Source: Fen-549 sp964636655 (lineage in GTDB: Bacteria; Actinomycetota; Thermoleophilia; Gaiellales; Gaiellaceae). From it: 58,386 nt of DNA. Within the stretch, counting starts at the first letter, position 1; the number at the start of each line of letters is the position of its first letter. The notes below the pieces were generated by a model, which did no database searches, was not told where the DNA came from, and saw only the letters and a list, made by a program, of their open reading frames with translations. Where the stretch lies: positions 1 through 58,386 of the forward strand of contig CAZWTK010000013.1 in NCBI GenBank assembly GCA_964636655.1. The letters run 5' to 3'. The position numbers and the translations under genes are program-made. Shown here one piece after another: positions 41,279-49,318 of the stretch.

Positions 41279-41313
41279 CACCATGTCCCGGTGCCAGGCA
41301 CGGGGACATGGTG
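41279..41313. repeat. Palindromic element 3 of 3 (bioF-bioH gap)
   Basis: A 35-base palindrome: left arm CACCATGTCCCGGTGCC and right arm GGCACGGGGACATGGTG about a central A. Sixteen of 17 base pairs match. It lies 22 bases downstream of the bioF stop, so it may also act as a transcript end or stabiliser, although no T-tract follows. Confidence 0.88.
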
Positions 41314-41334
41314 GGAAGGGACGGGTTGGACGGC

Positions 41335-42489
41335 TCAGACGGCAGCGGCGAGCGCCTCCAGTGCCAGCTCGAGGTCGGCGTCCGAGTGAGTCGCCAGCAA
41401 CGAGAAGCGGATACGCGCCTGGCCGGCGGGAACGGTCGGCGGACGGATGGCCACGGCCAGTACGCCACGCTCCTCGAGCGCGTGGGCCAGCTCGAGCGCC
41501 CGCTCGCTCGAGCCAACCAGCGCCGGAACGATCTGGGTAGTCGAGGCGCCCGTGTCGAGGCCGAGCTCGGCCAGGCGCGAGCGGAAGCGCTTGCTCTTGG
41601 CGCGCAGATCGCGGCGGCGCTCGTCCGCGCCGGCGACGAGATCGAGCGAGGCGTCGATCGCGGCGACGACGGCCGGCGGCAGGGCGGTGGAGTAGATCAG
41701 CGTGCGGCAGGTCGAGACGAGATGGTCGATCAGCGCCCGGTCGGCGGCGATGTAGGCGCCGTAGACCCCGAACGCCTTCGAGAAGGTGCCCATCTGCAGC
41801 TCGATCCGATCGGCCAGGCCGAGCTCGTGTGCGTAGCCCGAGCCGTGCGGGCCGAAGACGCCGCCGCCGTGCGCGTCGTCGGCCAGAAGCAGAGCGCCGA
41901 ACCTGTCCTTCAGATCGACCAGCTCGCCGAGCGGCGCGGTGTCGCCGTCCATCGAGAAGACCGTATCGGTGACGATCAGCTTGCGCGCGGCGCCCGACTT
42001 TGCGAGCAGCTGCTCCAGATGATCGAGATCGCGGTGTCGGTAGCGGTTCAGCCCGGCGCCCGACAGCCTTGCCCCGTCGACGATCGAAGCGTGATCGAGG
42101 CGGTCGAGGAAGATCGCCGTGTCGCGGTCGCAAAGTGCCGCGATCGCACCGACGTTGGCCAGGTAGCCGCTGCCTACGACCAGCGCCGCCTCGCAGTCTT
42201 TGAAGGCGGCGATCTTCTGCTCGAGCGCGGCGGTCGCGCCGTCGCCCCCCGCCACAAGGCGCGAGGAGCCCGCACCGGCGCCGAGCGCCGCGCCGCGGGC
42301 GGCCGCCTCGGTCAGGGCCGGGTGCCCGGCCAGGCCGAGGTAGTTGTTGGAGGAGAGGTTGACCAGCCGCTCGCCGCCTCGGTAGGCGATCGGCTCGGCC
42401 GGCTGCTCGGTCGTCCGCAGCCTGCGCCCGAGCGCTTCCCGCTCGCGCCGCGCCCGCTCGCTCTCCAGCCAGCTACTCCAGGAGGTCAT
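41335..42489 (-). CDS. bioF: 8-amino-7-oxononanoate synthase
   Basis: BioF condenses pimeloyl-ACP (or -CoA) with alanine using PLP. The 384-residue protein contains the family signatures NLSSNNYLGLAGHPALTEAA, GAGSSRLVAGGDGATAALEQ, FLDRLDHASIVDGARLSGAG, LLADDAHGGGVFGPHGSGYA and the PLP-Lys region QMGTFSKAFGVYGAYIAADR. The ATG at 42489 (MTSWSSWLESERARREREAL) overlaps the bioD end by 17 bases; the longer frame to 42552 is a bioD shadow. Length and order are typical for the biotin operon. Confidence 0.95.
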   Translation of the reverse strand: MTSWSSWLESERARREREALGRRLRTTEQPAEPIAYRGGERLVNLSSNNYLGLAGHPALTEAAARGAALGAGAGSSRLVAGGDGATAALEQKIAAFKDCEAALVVGSGYLANVGAIAALCDRDTAIFLDRLDHASIVDGARLSGAGLNRYRHRDLDHLEQLLAKSGAARKLIVTDTVFSMDGDTAPLGELVDLKDRFGALLLADDAHGGGVFGPHGSGYAHELGLADRIELQMGTFSKAFGVYGAYIAADRALIDHLVSTCRTLIYSTALPPAVVAAIDASLDLVAGADERRRDLRAKSKRFRSRLAELGLDTGASTTQIVPALVGSSERALELAHALEERGVLAVAIRPPTVPAGQARIRFSLLATHSDADLELALEALAAAV

Positions 42490-43114
42490 CGAGGTAGCCT
42501 GCCGCATCGGCCGGATCGGCGAGCCGGGGTACGTGCGCCAGCACGCGCACACCCGAGCCCGCGCCGTAGGCGGCGGCTTCGATCAGCGCCGCGTTGTCGG
42601 CCGTGCTCGCGTCGCTCTTTCCGTTCAGGATGACGCCCGCGAGCTCGAGCCCACGCGCCCGCGCCGCCTCGATCGTGAGCAGGGTGTGATTGACCGTGCC
42701 CAGCCCCGCTCGCGCGACGACGACGAGCGGCAGCCCTAGCGCTACGGCCAGGTCGGCCATGTCGAGGTCTTCGGCGAGCGGTACCAGCAGTCCGCCCGCC
42801 CCCTCGACCAGCAGGATCTCGTGCTCACGCGCGAGCTCCCGAGCCCGCTCCACGATCGGCTCCAGCGCGATCGTCCGACCCTCCGCGCGGGCGGCAACCA
42901 GCGGAGCCAGCGAAGCGGCGAAGGCATAGACGCAGTCGGCGCCGAGCAGGGCAGCGTCGCCGGAAGGATCGTCGGCCAGGGCGCCGCTCTGCACCGGCTT
43001 GAAGACGGCGACGTCGCGCCCGCGCTCCCTGAGCGCCGCGGCCAGTGCCGCCGTCACGAACGTCTTTCCGACACCGGTGTCGGTGGCGGTGACGAAGTAA
43101 CCGCGCCCGTTCAT
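42473..43114 (-). CDS. bioD: Dethiobiotin synthetase
   Basis: BioD makes the ureido ring of dethiobiotin from DAPA, CO2 and ATP. The 213-residue protein begins MNGRGYFVTATDTGVGKTFV (P-loop TDTGVGKT) and has VAVFKPVQSGALADDPSGDA, ILLVEGAGGLLVPLAEDLDM and VVVARAGLGTVNHTLLTIEA. These are the expected BioD signatures. It overlaps bioF by 17 bases and is separated from bioB by a 154-base gap without a clear terminator. The start ATG is at 43114. Confidence 0.94.
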   Translation of the reverse strand: MNGRGYFVTATDTGVGKTFVTAALAAALRERGRDVAVFKPVQSGALADDPSGDAALLGADCVYAFAASLAPLVAARAEGRTIALEPIVERARELAREHEILLVEGAGGLLVPLAEDLDMADLAVALGLPLVVVARAGLGTVNHTLLTIEAARARGLELAGVILNGKSDASTADNAALIEAAAYGAGSGVRVLAHVPRLADPADAAGYLDDLLE

Positions 43115-43268
43115 CGAGTACCTCGAGACAGATTCGGTACGAAGTCGGCGAATTCCGGTGCACGCTTCTTCGATACCGTGTCACGCCCCGTGGGTGGGTG
43201 GGGGGAGGAGGGTGGATTAGCGAGGCGCTCGGAACTCCGAGAAACGCGAATCGCACCCAGTCGACGAG

Positions 43269-44297
43269 TCATTTTTTCGATTCGAGCTCAGCGCTCGCCG
43301 CGCCGACCGGCTCGATCTCGAAGCCGAGCTCCTCGATCATTCGCCAGTCGTCCTCGGGAGCCTGGCCCGGCTCGGTCAGGTAGTCGGCGACGAAGATCGA
43401 GTTGGCCGGATAGAGGGCCAGCGGCTGCAGCGAGCCCAGATGCACCTCGCGCCCGGCGGCCAGACGGATCTCGCGCTCGGGGCAGGCGAGCCGGAACATG
43501 CAGAGCGCCTTCAGGCAGTAGCGGGGATCGAGCCCGGGGTCGTGGTCTGCGAACGGCGTGCCCTCGATCGGCAGCAGGAAGTTGACCGGAATCGAGTCGG
43601 CGCCCGAGTCTCTGAGCGCAAAGCAGGCCTGGGCGAGCTGCTCTCGCGTCTCGCCGAGCCCCACGATCAGTCCCGAGCAGGGCGACAGGCCGGCCCCGGC
43701 AACGGTCTCGACCGTTCGCGCCCGGTCGGCGTGGCTGTGGGTCGTGCAGATCTCGGGATAGAGGCTCTCGGCCGTATTCAGGTTGTGGTTGTAGCGGTCG
43801 ATGCCCGACTCCCTGAGCGCTCCGGCCTGCTCGGAGGAGATCTCACCCAGGCAGGCGCATAGCTTGAGACCCGGGTGGCGCTGCTTGATCTCCTCGGCCG
43901 CCTCGGCCACGCCGCGCAGTTCGCGCGCCGATGGCTTGAGACCGCTCGTGACCATGCAGCAGGTCGAAGCCTTGAGCTCGAGCGCCCGTTCGGCCGCCTC
44001 GACCAGCTCCTGCTTGGAGAGAAGCTGGTGGCGCGGGATCTCCGCCGTCGAGACGCGCGACTGCGAGCAGTAGCCGCAGTCCTCGCCGCAGTGCCCGCTC
44101 TTGGCGTTGACCAGGAAGTTGAGCCGGACGCGAGTTCCGAAGTAGCGGCGGCGGACGCGGAAGGCGGCGGCAAGCAGGTCGACGAGCTCCTCGTCGGGCG
44201 CCGCGAGCACTCTGAGCGCCTGCTCGAGAGTGAGCTGCTCACCAGCGAGCGCCTGCTCGGCCAGCGAATCCCAGCGCGTCTCAGACATCGGCGCCAT
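43269..44297 (-). CDS. bioB: Biotin synthase
   Basis: BioB inserts sulfur into dethiobiotin by radical SAM chemistry. The 342-residue protein has the [4Fe-4S] motif SGHCGEDCGYCSQS (Cys70, Cys74, Cys77) and NFLVNAKSGHCGEDCGYCSQ spacing typical of BioB. It also has CCMVTSGLKPSARELRGVAE, HNLNTAESLYPEICTTHSHA and EREIRLAAGREVHLG, with conserved Arg residues. It overlaps the end of bioA; ATG 44288 (MSETRW) is an alternative start. It ends with a Glu/Ser/Lys tail. Confidence 0.95.
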   Translation of the reverse strand: MAPMSETRWDSLAEQALAGEQLTLEQALRVLAAPDEELVDLLAAAFRVRRRYFGTRVRLNFLVNAKSGHCGEDCGYCSQSRVSTAEIPRHQLLSKQELVEAAERALELKASTCCMVTSGLKPSARELRGVAEAAEEIKQRHPGLKLCACLGEISSEQAGALRESGIDRYNHNLNTAESLYPEICTTHSHADRARTVETVAGAGLSPCSGLIVGLGETREQLAQACFALRDSGADSIPVNFLLPIEGTPFADHDPGLDPRYCLKALCMFRLACPEREIRLAAGREVHLGSLQPLALYPANSIFVADYLTEPGQAPEDDWRMIEELGFEIEPVGAASAELESKK

Positions 44298-45564
44298 TCT
44301 CGCCGACGGCGGCGATCGCCTGCTCCAACGCCGAGACGATTCGCTCCAGCTCCTCGCTCGTGATCGTCAGCGGCGGTACCAGTGGGACCACCTGACCCAG
44401 CGAGCGCAGTAGGACTCCTCTTCGCACCGCTTCGCAGCAGACGTCTCGTGCCGAGAGCCAGGGCGCCAGCTCCACTCCCCCGAGCAGCCCGCATAGCCGC
44501 ACGTCGGTCACCGCGCGCAGGGGCGCGATGCGCTCGCCCAGCATCTGTCCCAGCTCCTGCGAGCGCGCTTCCACGTTCGCCAGCACGTTCCACTCGGCAA
44601 GCAGCTCGAGGTGCCTGGAGGCGACCGCGGCCGCGAGCGCGTTGCCGCCGTAGGAGTGACCGTGGTAGAAGGTTCTGGGCCCCAGATCCTCGCCCATGAA
44701 GGCCAGGAAGACGCGCCCACTTGCCACGGTCACCGACATCGGCAGATAGCCGCCGGTGATGCCCTTGCCGAGCACCAGTAGATCGGGCTGGATGCCGCAG
44801 CGGCGCGAGGCAAAGAGACTGCCCGTGCGCCCGAACCCGGTTGCCACCTCGTCGCAGATCAAGAGCACCCCGTTCTCGCGGCAGCACTCCGCCAGCATGC
44901 GCACCTCGTCGGGGTGCGCCATCTGCATGCCTCCAGCGGCCTGCACGAGCGGCTCGATCACGACCGCAGCCAGCCGCTCGGCGCTCGATGCGATCATGCC
45001 GCAAGCCTGCTCGGCCCAGCCCGGGGTGGCGTATCCGGCGGCGCGCAGCACCGGGAAGCGAAGCCGGTCGAAGTGCTCGCTGTGGAATCCGTCCCCGAGC
45101 GAGAGGGCGCCGACCGTGTCGCCGTGGTAGGCGTCTCGCAGGGCGAGGAAGCCCGACTTCTGATCGAGGCCGATGTTGCGCCAGTACTGCACGGCGCACT
45201 TGAGCGCCTGCTCCACCGCCGAGGCGCCGTCCGAGGCGAAGAGAAAGTGTGGATCGTTGAGCGGCACGACCCGGGCAAGCGCCTCGCAAAGCTCGACGAC
45301 CGCCCGGTTGCCGTTCCCGAGCAGAGTCGTGTGCGCGACCTTGCCGAGCTGATCGGTCAGCGCCGCGTCGAGATCCGGAACACGGTGGCCGAGCGTCGTC
45401 ACCCAGAGCGAGGAGATAGCGTCGAGATAGCGCCTTCCCTGGCTGTCGATCAGCTCGCGCCCTTCGGCTCGATCGACGATCACGGGCTCCTGCAAGGGGA
45501 AGGTGGCCATCTGGGTGAAGCCGTGCCATACCCTGGTCGCGTCGCGCTCGATCCAGTCGCTCAT
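44281..45564 (-). CDS. bioA: Adenosylmethionine-8-amino-7-oxononanoate aminotransferase
   Basis: BioA converts KAPA to DAPA using SAM as amino donor and PLP as cofactor. The 427-residue protein has WHGFTQMATFPLQEPVIVDR, SSLWVTTLGHRVPDLDAALT, DGASAVEQALKCAVQYWRNI, AYHGDTVGALSLGDGFHSEH, CDEVATGFGRTGSLFASRRC and LVLGKGITGGYLPMSVTVAS with the PLP Lys. It is first in the operon: bioA, bioB, bioD, bioF, bioH, bioC. The ATG at 45564 (MSDWIERDATRVWHGFTQMA) is preferred. It is divergent from the aminotransferase at 45605, leaving only 40 bases for promoters. Confidence 0.95.
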   Translation of the reverse strand: MSDWIERDATRVWHGFTQMATFPLQEPVIVDRAEGRELIDSQGRRYLDAISSLWVTTLGHRVPDLDAALTDQLGKVAHTTLLGNGNRAVVELCEALARVVPLNDPHFLFASDGASAVEQALKCAVQYWRNIGLDQKSGFLALRDAYHGDTVGALSLGDGFHSEHFDRLRFPVLRAAGYATPGWAEQACGMIASSAERLAAVVIEPLVQAAGGMQMAHPDEVRMLAECCRENGVLLICDEVATGFGRTGSLFASRRCGIQPDLLVLGKGITGGYLPMSVTVASGRVFLAFMGEDLGPRTFYHGHSYGGNALAAAVASRHLELLAEWNVLANVEARSQELGQMLGERIAPLRAVTDVRLCGLLGGVELAPWLSARDVCCEAVRRGVLLRSLGQVVPLVPPLTITSEELERIVSALEQAIAAVGENGADV

Positions 45565-45604
45565 ACCGGCAGCGTATCGACGCGCTTCGCTAGGCTGCGG
45601 CTCC

Positions 45605-46711
45605 ATGGGCGTGATCTCCTTTGCACGCGGCGCTCCGGCGCCCGAATGTCTTGCCGTCGATCTCCTGGCCGAGTGCGCCAAGGGGGCGGTCGAGCGCGAC
45701 GGAACCGCCGTTCTCTCGTACGGCAGCGGGCTTGGCTACGCGCCGCTGAGGGAGTGGCTGGGCGAGCGTTACGGGATCGATCCCGGTCAGATCCTGCTCA
45801 CCAACGGCTCGCTCCAGGGCTTCGTCTATCTGGCCCAGCACTTCTTCTGGAGCGGCATCGGCGGCCGCGTGCTGGTCGAGGCGCCGAGCTACGACCGCCC
45901 GCTTTTGATTCTGCGCAACCACGGCGTCGAGGTGAGCACGGTCGAGATGGACGACGAGGGGCTCGACCCCGACGCGCTCGAGCGCGAGCTGAAGCGCGGG
46001 CCCAAGCCGGCCTTCCTCTACACGATTCCCACCTTCCAGAATCCGAGCGGGCGCACGCTTTCGGTCGAGCGCCGCAAGCGCATCGTCGAGCTGGCGCACG
46101 AGCACGACCTGCTGGTGCTCGAGGACGATCCCTACGGTTTCGTTCGCTACGAAGGCACCGCGCCGCCGACCATGTTCGAGATCGAGGGCTCGGTCGCCAG
46201 CCAGATTGCCCACACCTCCTCGTTCTCGAAGACGATCTCGCCGGGGCTTCGCGTCGGCTATCTGATCCTGCCCAAGCCGCTGCTCGAACCGCTCGAGCTG
46301 ATCGCCACCTCGACCACCATCTCGCCCTCGAATCTGCCCGCGGCGACGGTCTACGAGTTTGTACGCCGCGGTTACTTCGAGCCCAACCTGGAGCGGATGA
46401 ACGGCCTTCTGCGCGGGCGCAGAGACGCGATGTTGAGCGCGCTCGAGCGCCAGTTCGGCGACAGCGCGAGCTGGAGCCGACCGGAGGGTGGCTATTTCAA
46501 CTGGCTCGACCTGCCCGAGGGTGTCGACGCGGGCGAGCTTTTGACACGGGCGACCGAGGCCGGCGTCACCTACTGCAAGGGCACCGACTTCTATCCCGAC
46601 GGCCGAGGCGCCGGCTCGCTCCGTCTCGCCTACAGCTCGCCCTTGCCCGAGGAGATCGAGCACGGCGTCGCGATCCTGGCCGAGTTGGCCAGGGATATGC
46701 AGAGCGCCTGA
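45605..46711 (+). CDS. PLP-dependent class I aminotransferase (2-aminoadipate transaminase-like)
   Basis: The 368-residue product is a fold-type I aminotransferase. It has RGAPAPECLAVDLL, LSYGSGLGYAPLREWLGERY, ILLTNGSLQGFVYLAQHFFW, VLVEAPSYDRPLLILRNHGV, PTFQNPSGRTLSVERRKRIV, LEDDPYGFVRYEG and SFSKTISPGLRVGYLILPKP with the PLP Lys. The layout is close to LysN/MocR-type transaminases without a DNA-binding domain, but the amino acid used is not certain. It is divergent from bioA with a 40-base gap, so the promoters overlap. Confidence 0.9.
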   Translation: MGVISFARGAPAPECLAVDLLAECAKGAVERDGTAVLSYGSGLGYAPLREWLGERYGIDPGQILLTNGSLQGFVYLAQHFFWSGIGGRVLVEAPSYDRPLLILRNHGVEVSTVEMDDEGLDPDALERELKRGPKPAFLYTIPTFQNPSGRTLSVERRKRIVELAHEHDLLVLEDDPYGFVRYEGTAPPTMFEIEGSVASQIAHTSSFSKTISPGLRVGYLILPKPLLEPLELIATSTTISPSNLPAATVYEFVRRGYFEPNLERMNGLLRGRRDAMLSALERQFGDSASWSRPEGGYFNWLDLPEGVDAGELLTRATEAGVTYCKGTDFYPDGRGAGSLRLAYSSPLPEEIEHGVAILAELARDMQSA

Positions 46712-46720
46712 GCGCGCCGG

Positions 46721-47068
46721 TTAGAGCTTCCCGGCCTGCCCGGCCTGCTCGGCCTGCCATTCCAGCTCGGCGCGCTTCGCCTTTCGATGCCGGTGCACTT
46801 GCGAGAGCAAGACGCCGCTCACCAACCCGAGCACGAAGCAGAGCAGGATCAGCCAGATCTTGGAGACGTTGATCGAGGTGAACAGAAACGAGATCTTGAC
46901 CTTGGAGGAGTTGGCGACCACCAGCGCGATGCCGTAGCCGACGAAGACGAGGAGGAGGATCAGCTTCGACCAGAGCTGGGGCTGCCAGGCCTCATCCGGC
47001 TCCGGGCTTTTCAGCTCGCCGCTCTCGCCGACCGGCGCCTGCGCTTTCTCGGACTCGTTCTCGTTCAT
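46721..47068 (-). CDS. LapA-like (DUF1049) inner-membrane protein
   Basis: The 115-residue protein has a charged N-terminal stretch (about residues 1-30), then two membrane helices (about 34-50 and 70-90). The LapA pattern is VVANSSKVKISFLFTSINVS and LILLCFVLGLVSGVLLSQVH, followed by a basic tail. In Proteobacteria LapA belongs to lipopolysaccharide control, but this is not a Gram-negative and the protein lacks a LapB partner nearby. It may have a general membrane-organising role. The ATG is at 47068. It is convergent with the aminotransferase. Confidence 0.75.
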   Translation of the reverse strand: MNENESEKAQAPVGESGELKSPEPDEAWQPQLWSKLILLLVFVGYGIALVVANSSKVKISFLFTSINVSKIWLILLCFVLGLVSGVLLSQVHRHRKAKRAELEWQAEQAGQAGKL

Positions 47069-47160
47069 GGAGGGAGTCTAAACGCTCGCCCGGCGTGGAG
47101 CGAAAAGGCAGAGCCAACGGGTGAGGTACCGCAGCACGGGAGCGTCCCGGCCGGCTCGGG

Positions 47161-47352
47161 CTAGACGACGGCGTGCTCGTGCGCCAGTGTGGCCAGCGGG
47201 TGAGCGGCGCGATGCGACAATGGGTGCGGGGGCATCTGCGAAGCCTTGATGCTGTACCTGAAGGTCGGGCACGGCTCGTCGCAGCGAAGCGCACAGAGCC
47301 CTGCCCCATGGAAGTAGCAATTACTGCACGTTACATCGATGTTTTTGCTCAT
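47161..47352 (-). CDS. Small Cys-rich protein (possible zinc-binding), function unknown
   Basis: The 63-residue frame begins MSKNIDVTCSNCYFHGAGLC and continues ALRCDEPCPTFR. It has five Cys in the order C-xx-C-x7-C-xxx-C-xxx-C, which could bind a metal ion. The ATG at 47352 has AGAGGGG close upstream. The C-terminal half is His/Pro/Ala-rich and less structured. I do not recognise a named family. It stands alone between the LapA-like gene and the Lon-like protease and may be a real small gene. Confidence 0.55.
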   Translation of the reverse strand: MSKNIDVTCSNCYFHGAGLCALRCDEPCPTFRYSIKASQMPPHPLSHRAAHPLATLAHEHAVV

Positions 47353-47438
47353 GCCCCTCTTTTGCTCTAGCTGCGGCGACCCGGTTACAAGCCTGGATGA
47401 TAAGGGCTAGTCCGAGATAGACAAGGGCTCGGAAAGCT

Positions 47439-47459
47439 AAAAAAGCCGCAATTTGCGGC
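47439..47459 (-). terminator. Rho-independent terminator of the Lon-like protease gene
   Basis: On the minus strand GCCGCAAATTGCGGC is a hairpin with seven-base arms (GCCGCAA/TTGCGGC), followed immediately by six T. It starts 30 bases after the stop of the 47489-48514 gene, in the same direction. The same inverted repeat in the other direction lacks a T-run. Confidence 0.85.
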
Positions 47460-47488
47460 CGATTCGATATTGCCAAAAGGGATGATAA

Positions 47489-48514
47489 CTAGCGTTTTCG
47501 CTCGGCTGTTGCCAGGGCATGCAACGCCTGTTGAAAACTCTTTACCGGAATGATCTTCATAGTGCCTGCATAGCGCTTCGCCTCGTCCGCGTTATCCCCA
47601 GCGGGGACGAGCATGATCTGAATTCCGGCGCGCCGCGCACCGATGACCTTCTGCTTGACGCCCCCGATCGGCTCGATGCTGCCGTCGAGGAGCAGCTCGC
47701 CGGTAGCCGCGATTCGGTAGCCGTGATCGATGTCGCTGCCCAGCTTGTCGGTCAGCTCGAGCGCGAAGGCCAGCCCGGCCGACGGCCCACCGACGTTGCC
47801 GGCGTCGATCGTGATCCCGATCCCGCTGGGGAGCTCGATGCTTGCCGCCTGGGTTATGGCGACACCGATCAGCGTGACATGCGGCGGGGTCGGCGAGGCG
47901 AAGGTGCGCAGCGACACGGTGTGCTCACGGCCGTTGCGAATGAAGGTGATGCGAACGCGCTCTCCGGCCCGGTGCCGGGTGACCAGCGCGCGCAGCCGCT
48001 CGTACTTCGTGGTCGCCTCGCCGTCGACGGCCGTGATCACGTCGCCCGGCAGCAACTTGTTCGAAGCGGCCGTGCCCGCTACCGCCTGCTGCACCAACGC
48101 GCCGCGCGGGTGAACGACGACGTCATAGCCGAGCCTGCGCAGGGCGACGGCCTTGGCAATCCTCTTCGACAGCGCCATCGAGGCCGCGTCGATGCGCGCG
48201 CGCTGTTTGTCGCTGATGTTGCTGGGCCCGATCTCCTGCCGGGAGACGAGCGTGGCGTCGCGGCGCAGGAAAGGCAGGTAGCGCTCGGCCAGGGTCGCTC
48301 GCCGCTGGATCACGTCCACGAAGTAGATGCCGCCCTTGTCGGCCTTTCGCGGCTCCTTGACCTTGATGAGCGGCGCCAGGGCGTGCGGCTTGTCCGGCAG
48401 CAGCAGGAAGGAGCTCGAGTAGGTGAGCTGGGCGTAGACGAAGAGGGCGACGAGAGCGAGAAGGAGCGCTCCGGCCACCGACGCAAGCGCCTTTACGAGC
48501 ATTCGTGGTTTCAT
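47489..48514 (-). CDS. Membrane-anchored PDZ/Lon-like (S16) serine protease, YlbL type
   Basis: The 341-residue protein has an N-terminal membrane anchor (residues about 9-31). A PDZ domain includes VVHPRGALVQQAVAG and PGDVITAVDGEATTKYERLR. The C-terminal Lon protease domain has GNVGGPSAGLAFALELTDKL with the catalytic Ser245 and IEPIGGVKQKVIGARRAGIQ with the catalytic Lys287. This matches YlbL-type proteases found in Bacillus and actinobacteria. The location would be the outer face of the membrane. A strong terminator follows at 47439-47459. No neighbours share the operon. Confidence 0.92.
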   Translation of the reverse strand: MKPRMLVKALASVAGALLLALVALFVYAQLTYSSSFLLLPDKPHALAPLIKVKEPRKADKGGIYFVDVIQRRATLAERYLPFLRRDATLVSRQEIGPSNISDKQRARIDAASMALSKRIAKAVALRRLGYDVVVHPRGALVQQAVAGTAASNKLLPGDVITAVDGEATTKYERLRALVTRHRAGERVRITFIRNGREHTVSLRTFASPTPPHVTLIGVAITQAASIELPSGIGITIDAGNVGGPSAGLAFALELTDKLGSDIDHGYRIAATGELLLDGSIEPIGGVKQKVIGARRAGIQIMLVPAGDNADEAKRYAGTMKIIPVKSFQQALHALATAERKR

Positions 48515-48571
48515 CGAGAACGAGGATACAGACGCCGCTCGGCCCCACCGGAGCGGCCGAGCGCGCGCCGG

Positions 48572-49318
48572 CTAGAGCAGTCCGCGGCCGGCGCCGCCGT
48601 CCACCGGAATCAGCGTGCCGGTGACATAGCTGGCGGCGTCGGAGGCGAGGAAAGCGACCACGGCGGCGACCTCGTGCGGCTCGCCGAAGCGCCCGAGCGC
48701 GATCTGCGCCAGGTCGGCATCGGGCGAACGGGTCTTGTAGAGCTGCCCGAGGCGCTCGGTGGCGATCCGGCCGGGCGCGATCGAGTTGACGGTGATCGCC
48801 TCGGGGCCCAGCTCGCGCGCGAGCGTCTTGGCCCAGCCGACCAGTCCGGGGCGGACGGCGTTCGAAAGGGCGAGATTCTCGATCGGCTCGCGCACGGCGG
48901 CCGATGCGATGTTGATGATTCTTCCCGCCTTGCTACGCCGCAGGTGCGGCAGGCAGAGGTTGGTCAGCCTGACCGCCGAGAAGAGCAGCAGCGTCAGCGC
49001 CTCCTCGAGCGCCTCGTCGTCGATCTCGAGCGCCGATCCGGCCGGAGGGCCGCCGCCGTTGTTGATCAGGATGTCGATGCCGCCGAAGGTGCTCGCCGTG
49101 CGCTCGACCAGGTTGCGCAGATCGCGTGGACTGGTCAGGTCGCCCTGTACGGCCAGCGCACCGATGCGATCGGCCTGGCGTTCCAGCAGCGTTCTGCGGC
49201 GGGCGAACATGCTGACGTTGGCACCCGCCTTGTCCAGCGTCTCGGCGATTGCCAGGCCCATGCCCGAGGAGGCGCCGCAGACGATTGCAGTCCTGCCTCG
49301 CAGATCTATCTCAAGCAT
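48572..49318 (-). CDS. Short-chain dehydrogenase/reductase-like protein lacking the usual Tyr-Lys pair
   Basis: The 248-residue protein has the Rossmann start IVCGASSGMGLAIAETLDKA (GxxxGxG type), the loop QGDLTSPRDLRN, ILINNGGGPPAGSALEIDDE and a C terminus like FabG (SYVTGTLIPVDGGAGR). The catalytic Ser139 is in IINIASA. When the alignment is kept ungapped, the usual YxxxK becomes SNAVR: Ser152 for Tyr and Arg156 for Lys (NLALSNAVRPGLVGWAKTLA). A dehydrogenase reaction is therefore not assured. It overlaps queF by eight bases, so the two are co-transcribed. Confidence 0.88.
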   Translation of the reverse strand: MLEIDLRGRTAIVCGASSGMGLAIAETLDKAGANVSMFARRRTLLERQADRIGALAVQGDLTSPRDLRNLVERTASTFGGIDILINNGGGPPAGSALEIDDEALEEALTLLLFSAVRLTNLCLPHLRRSKAGRIINIASAAVREPIENLALSNAVRPGLVGWAKTLARELGPEAITVNSIAPGRIATERLGQLYKTRSPDADLAQIALGRFGEPHEVAAVVAFLASDAASYVTGTLIPVDGGAGRGLL

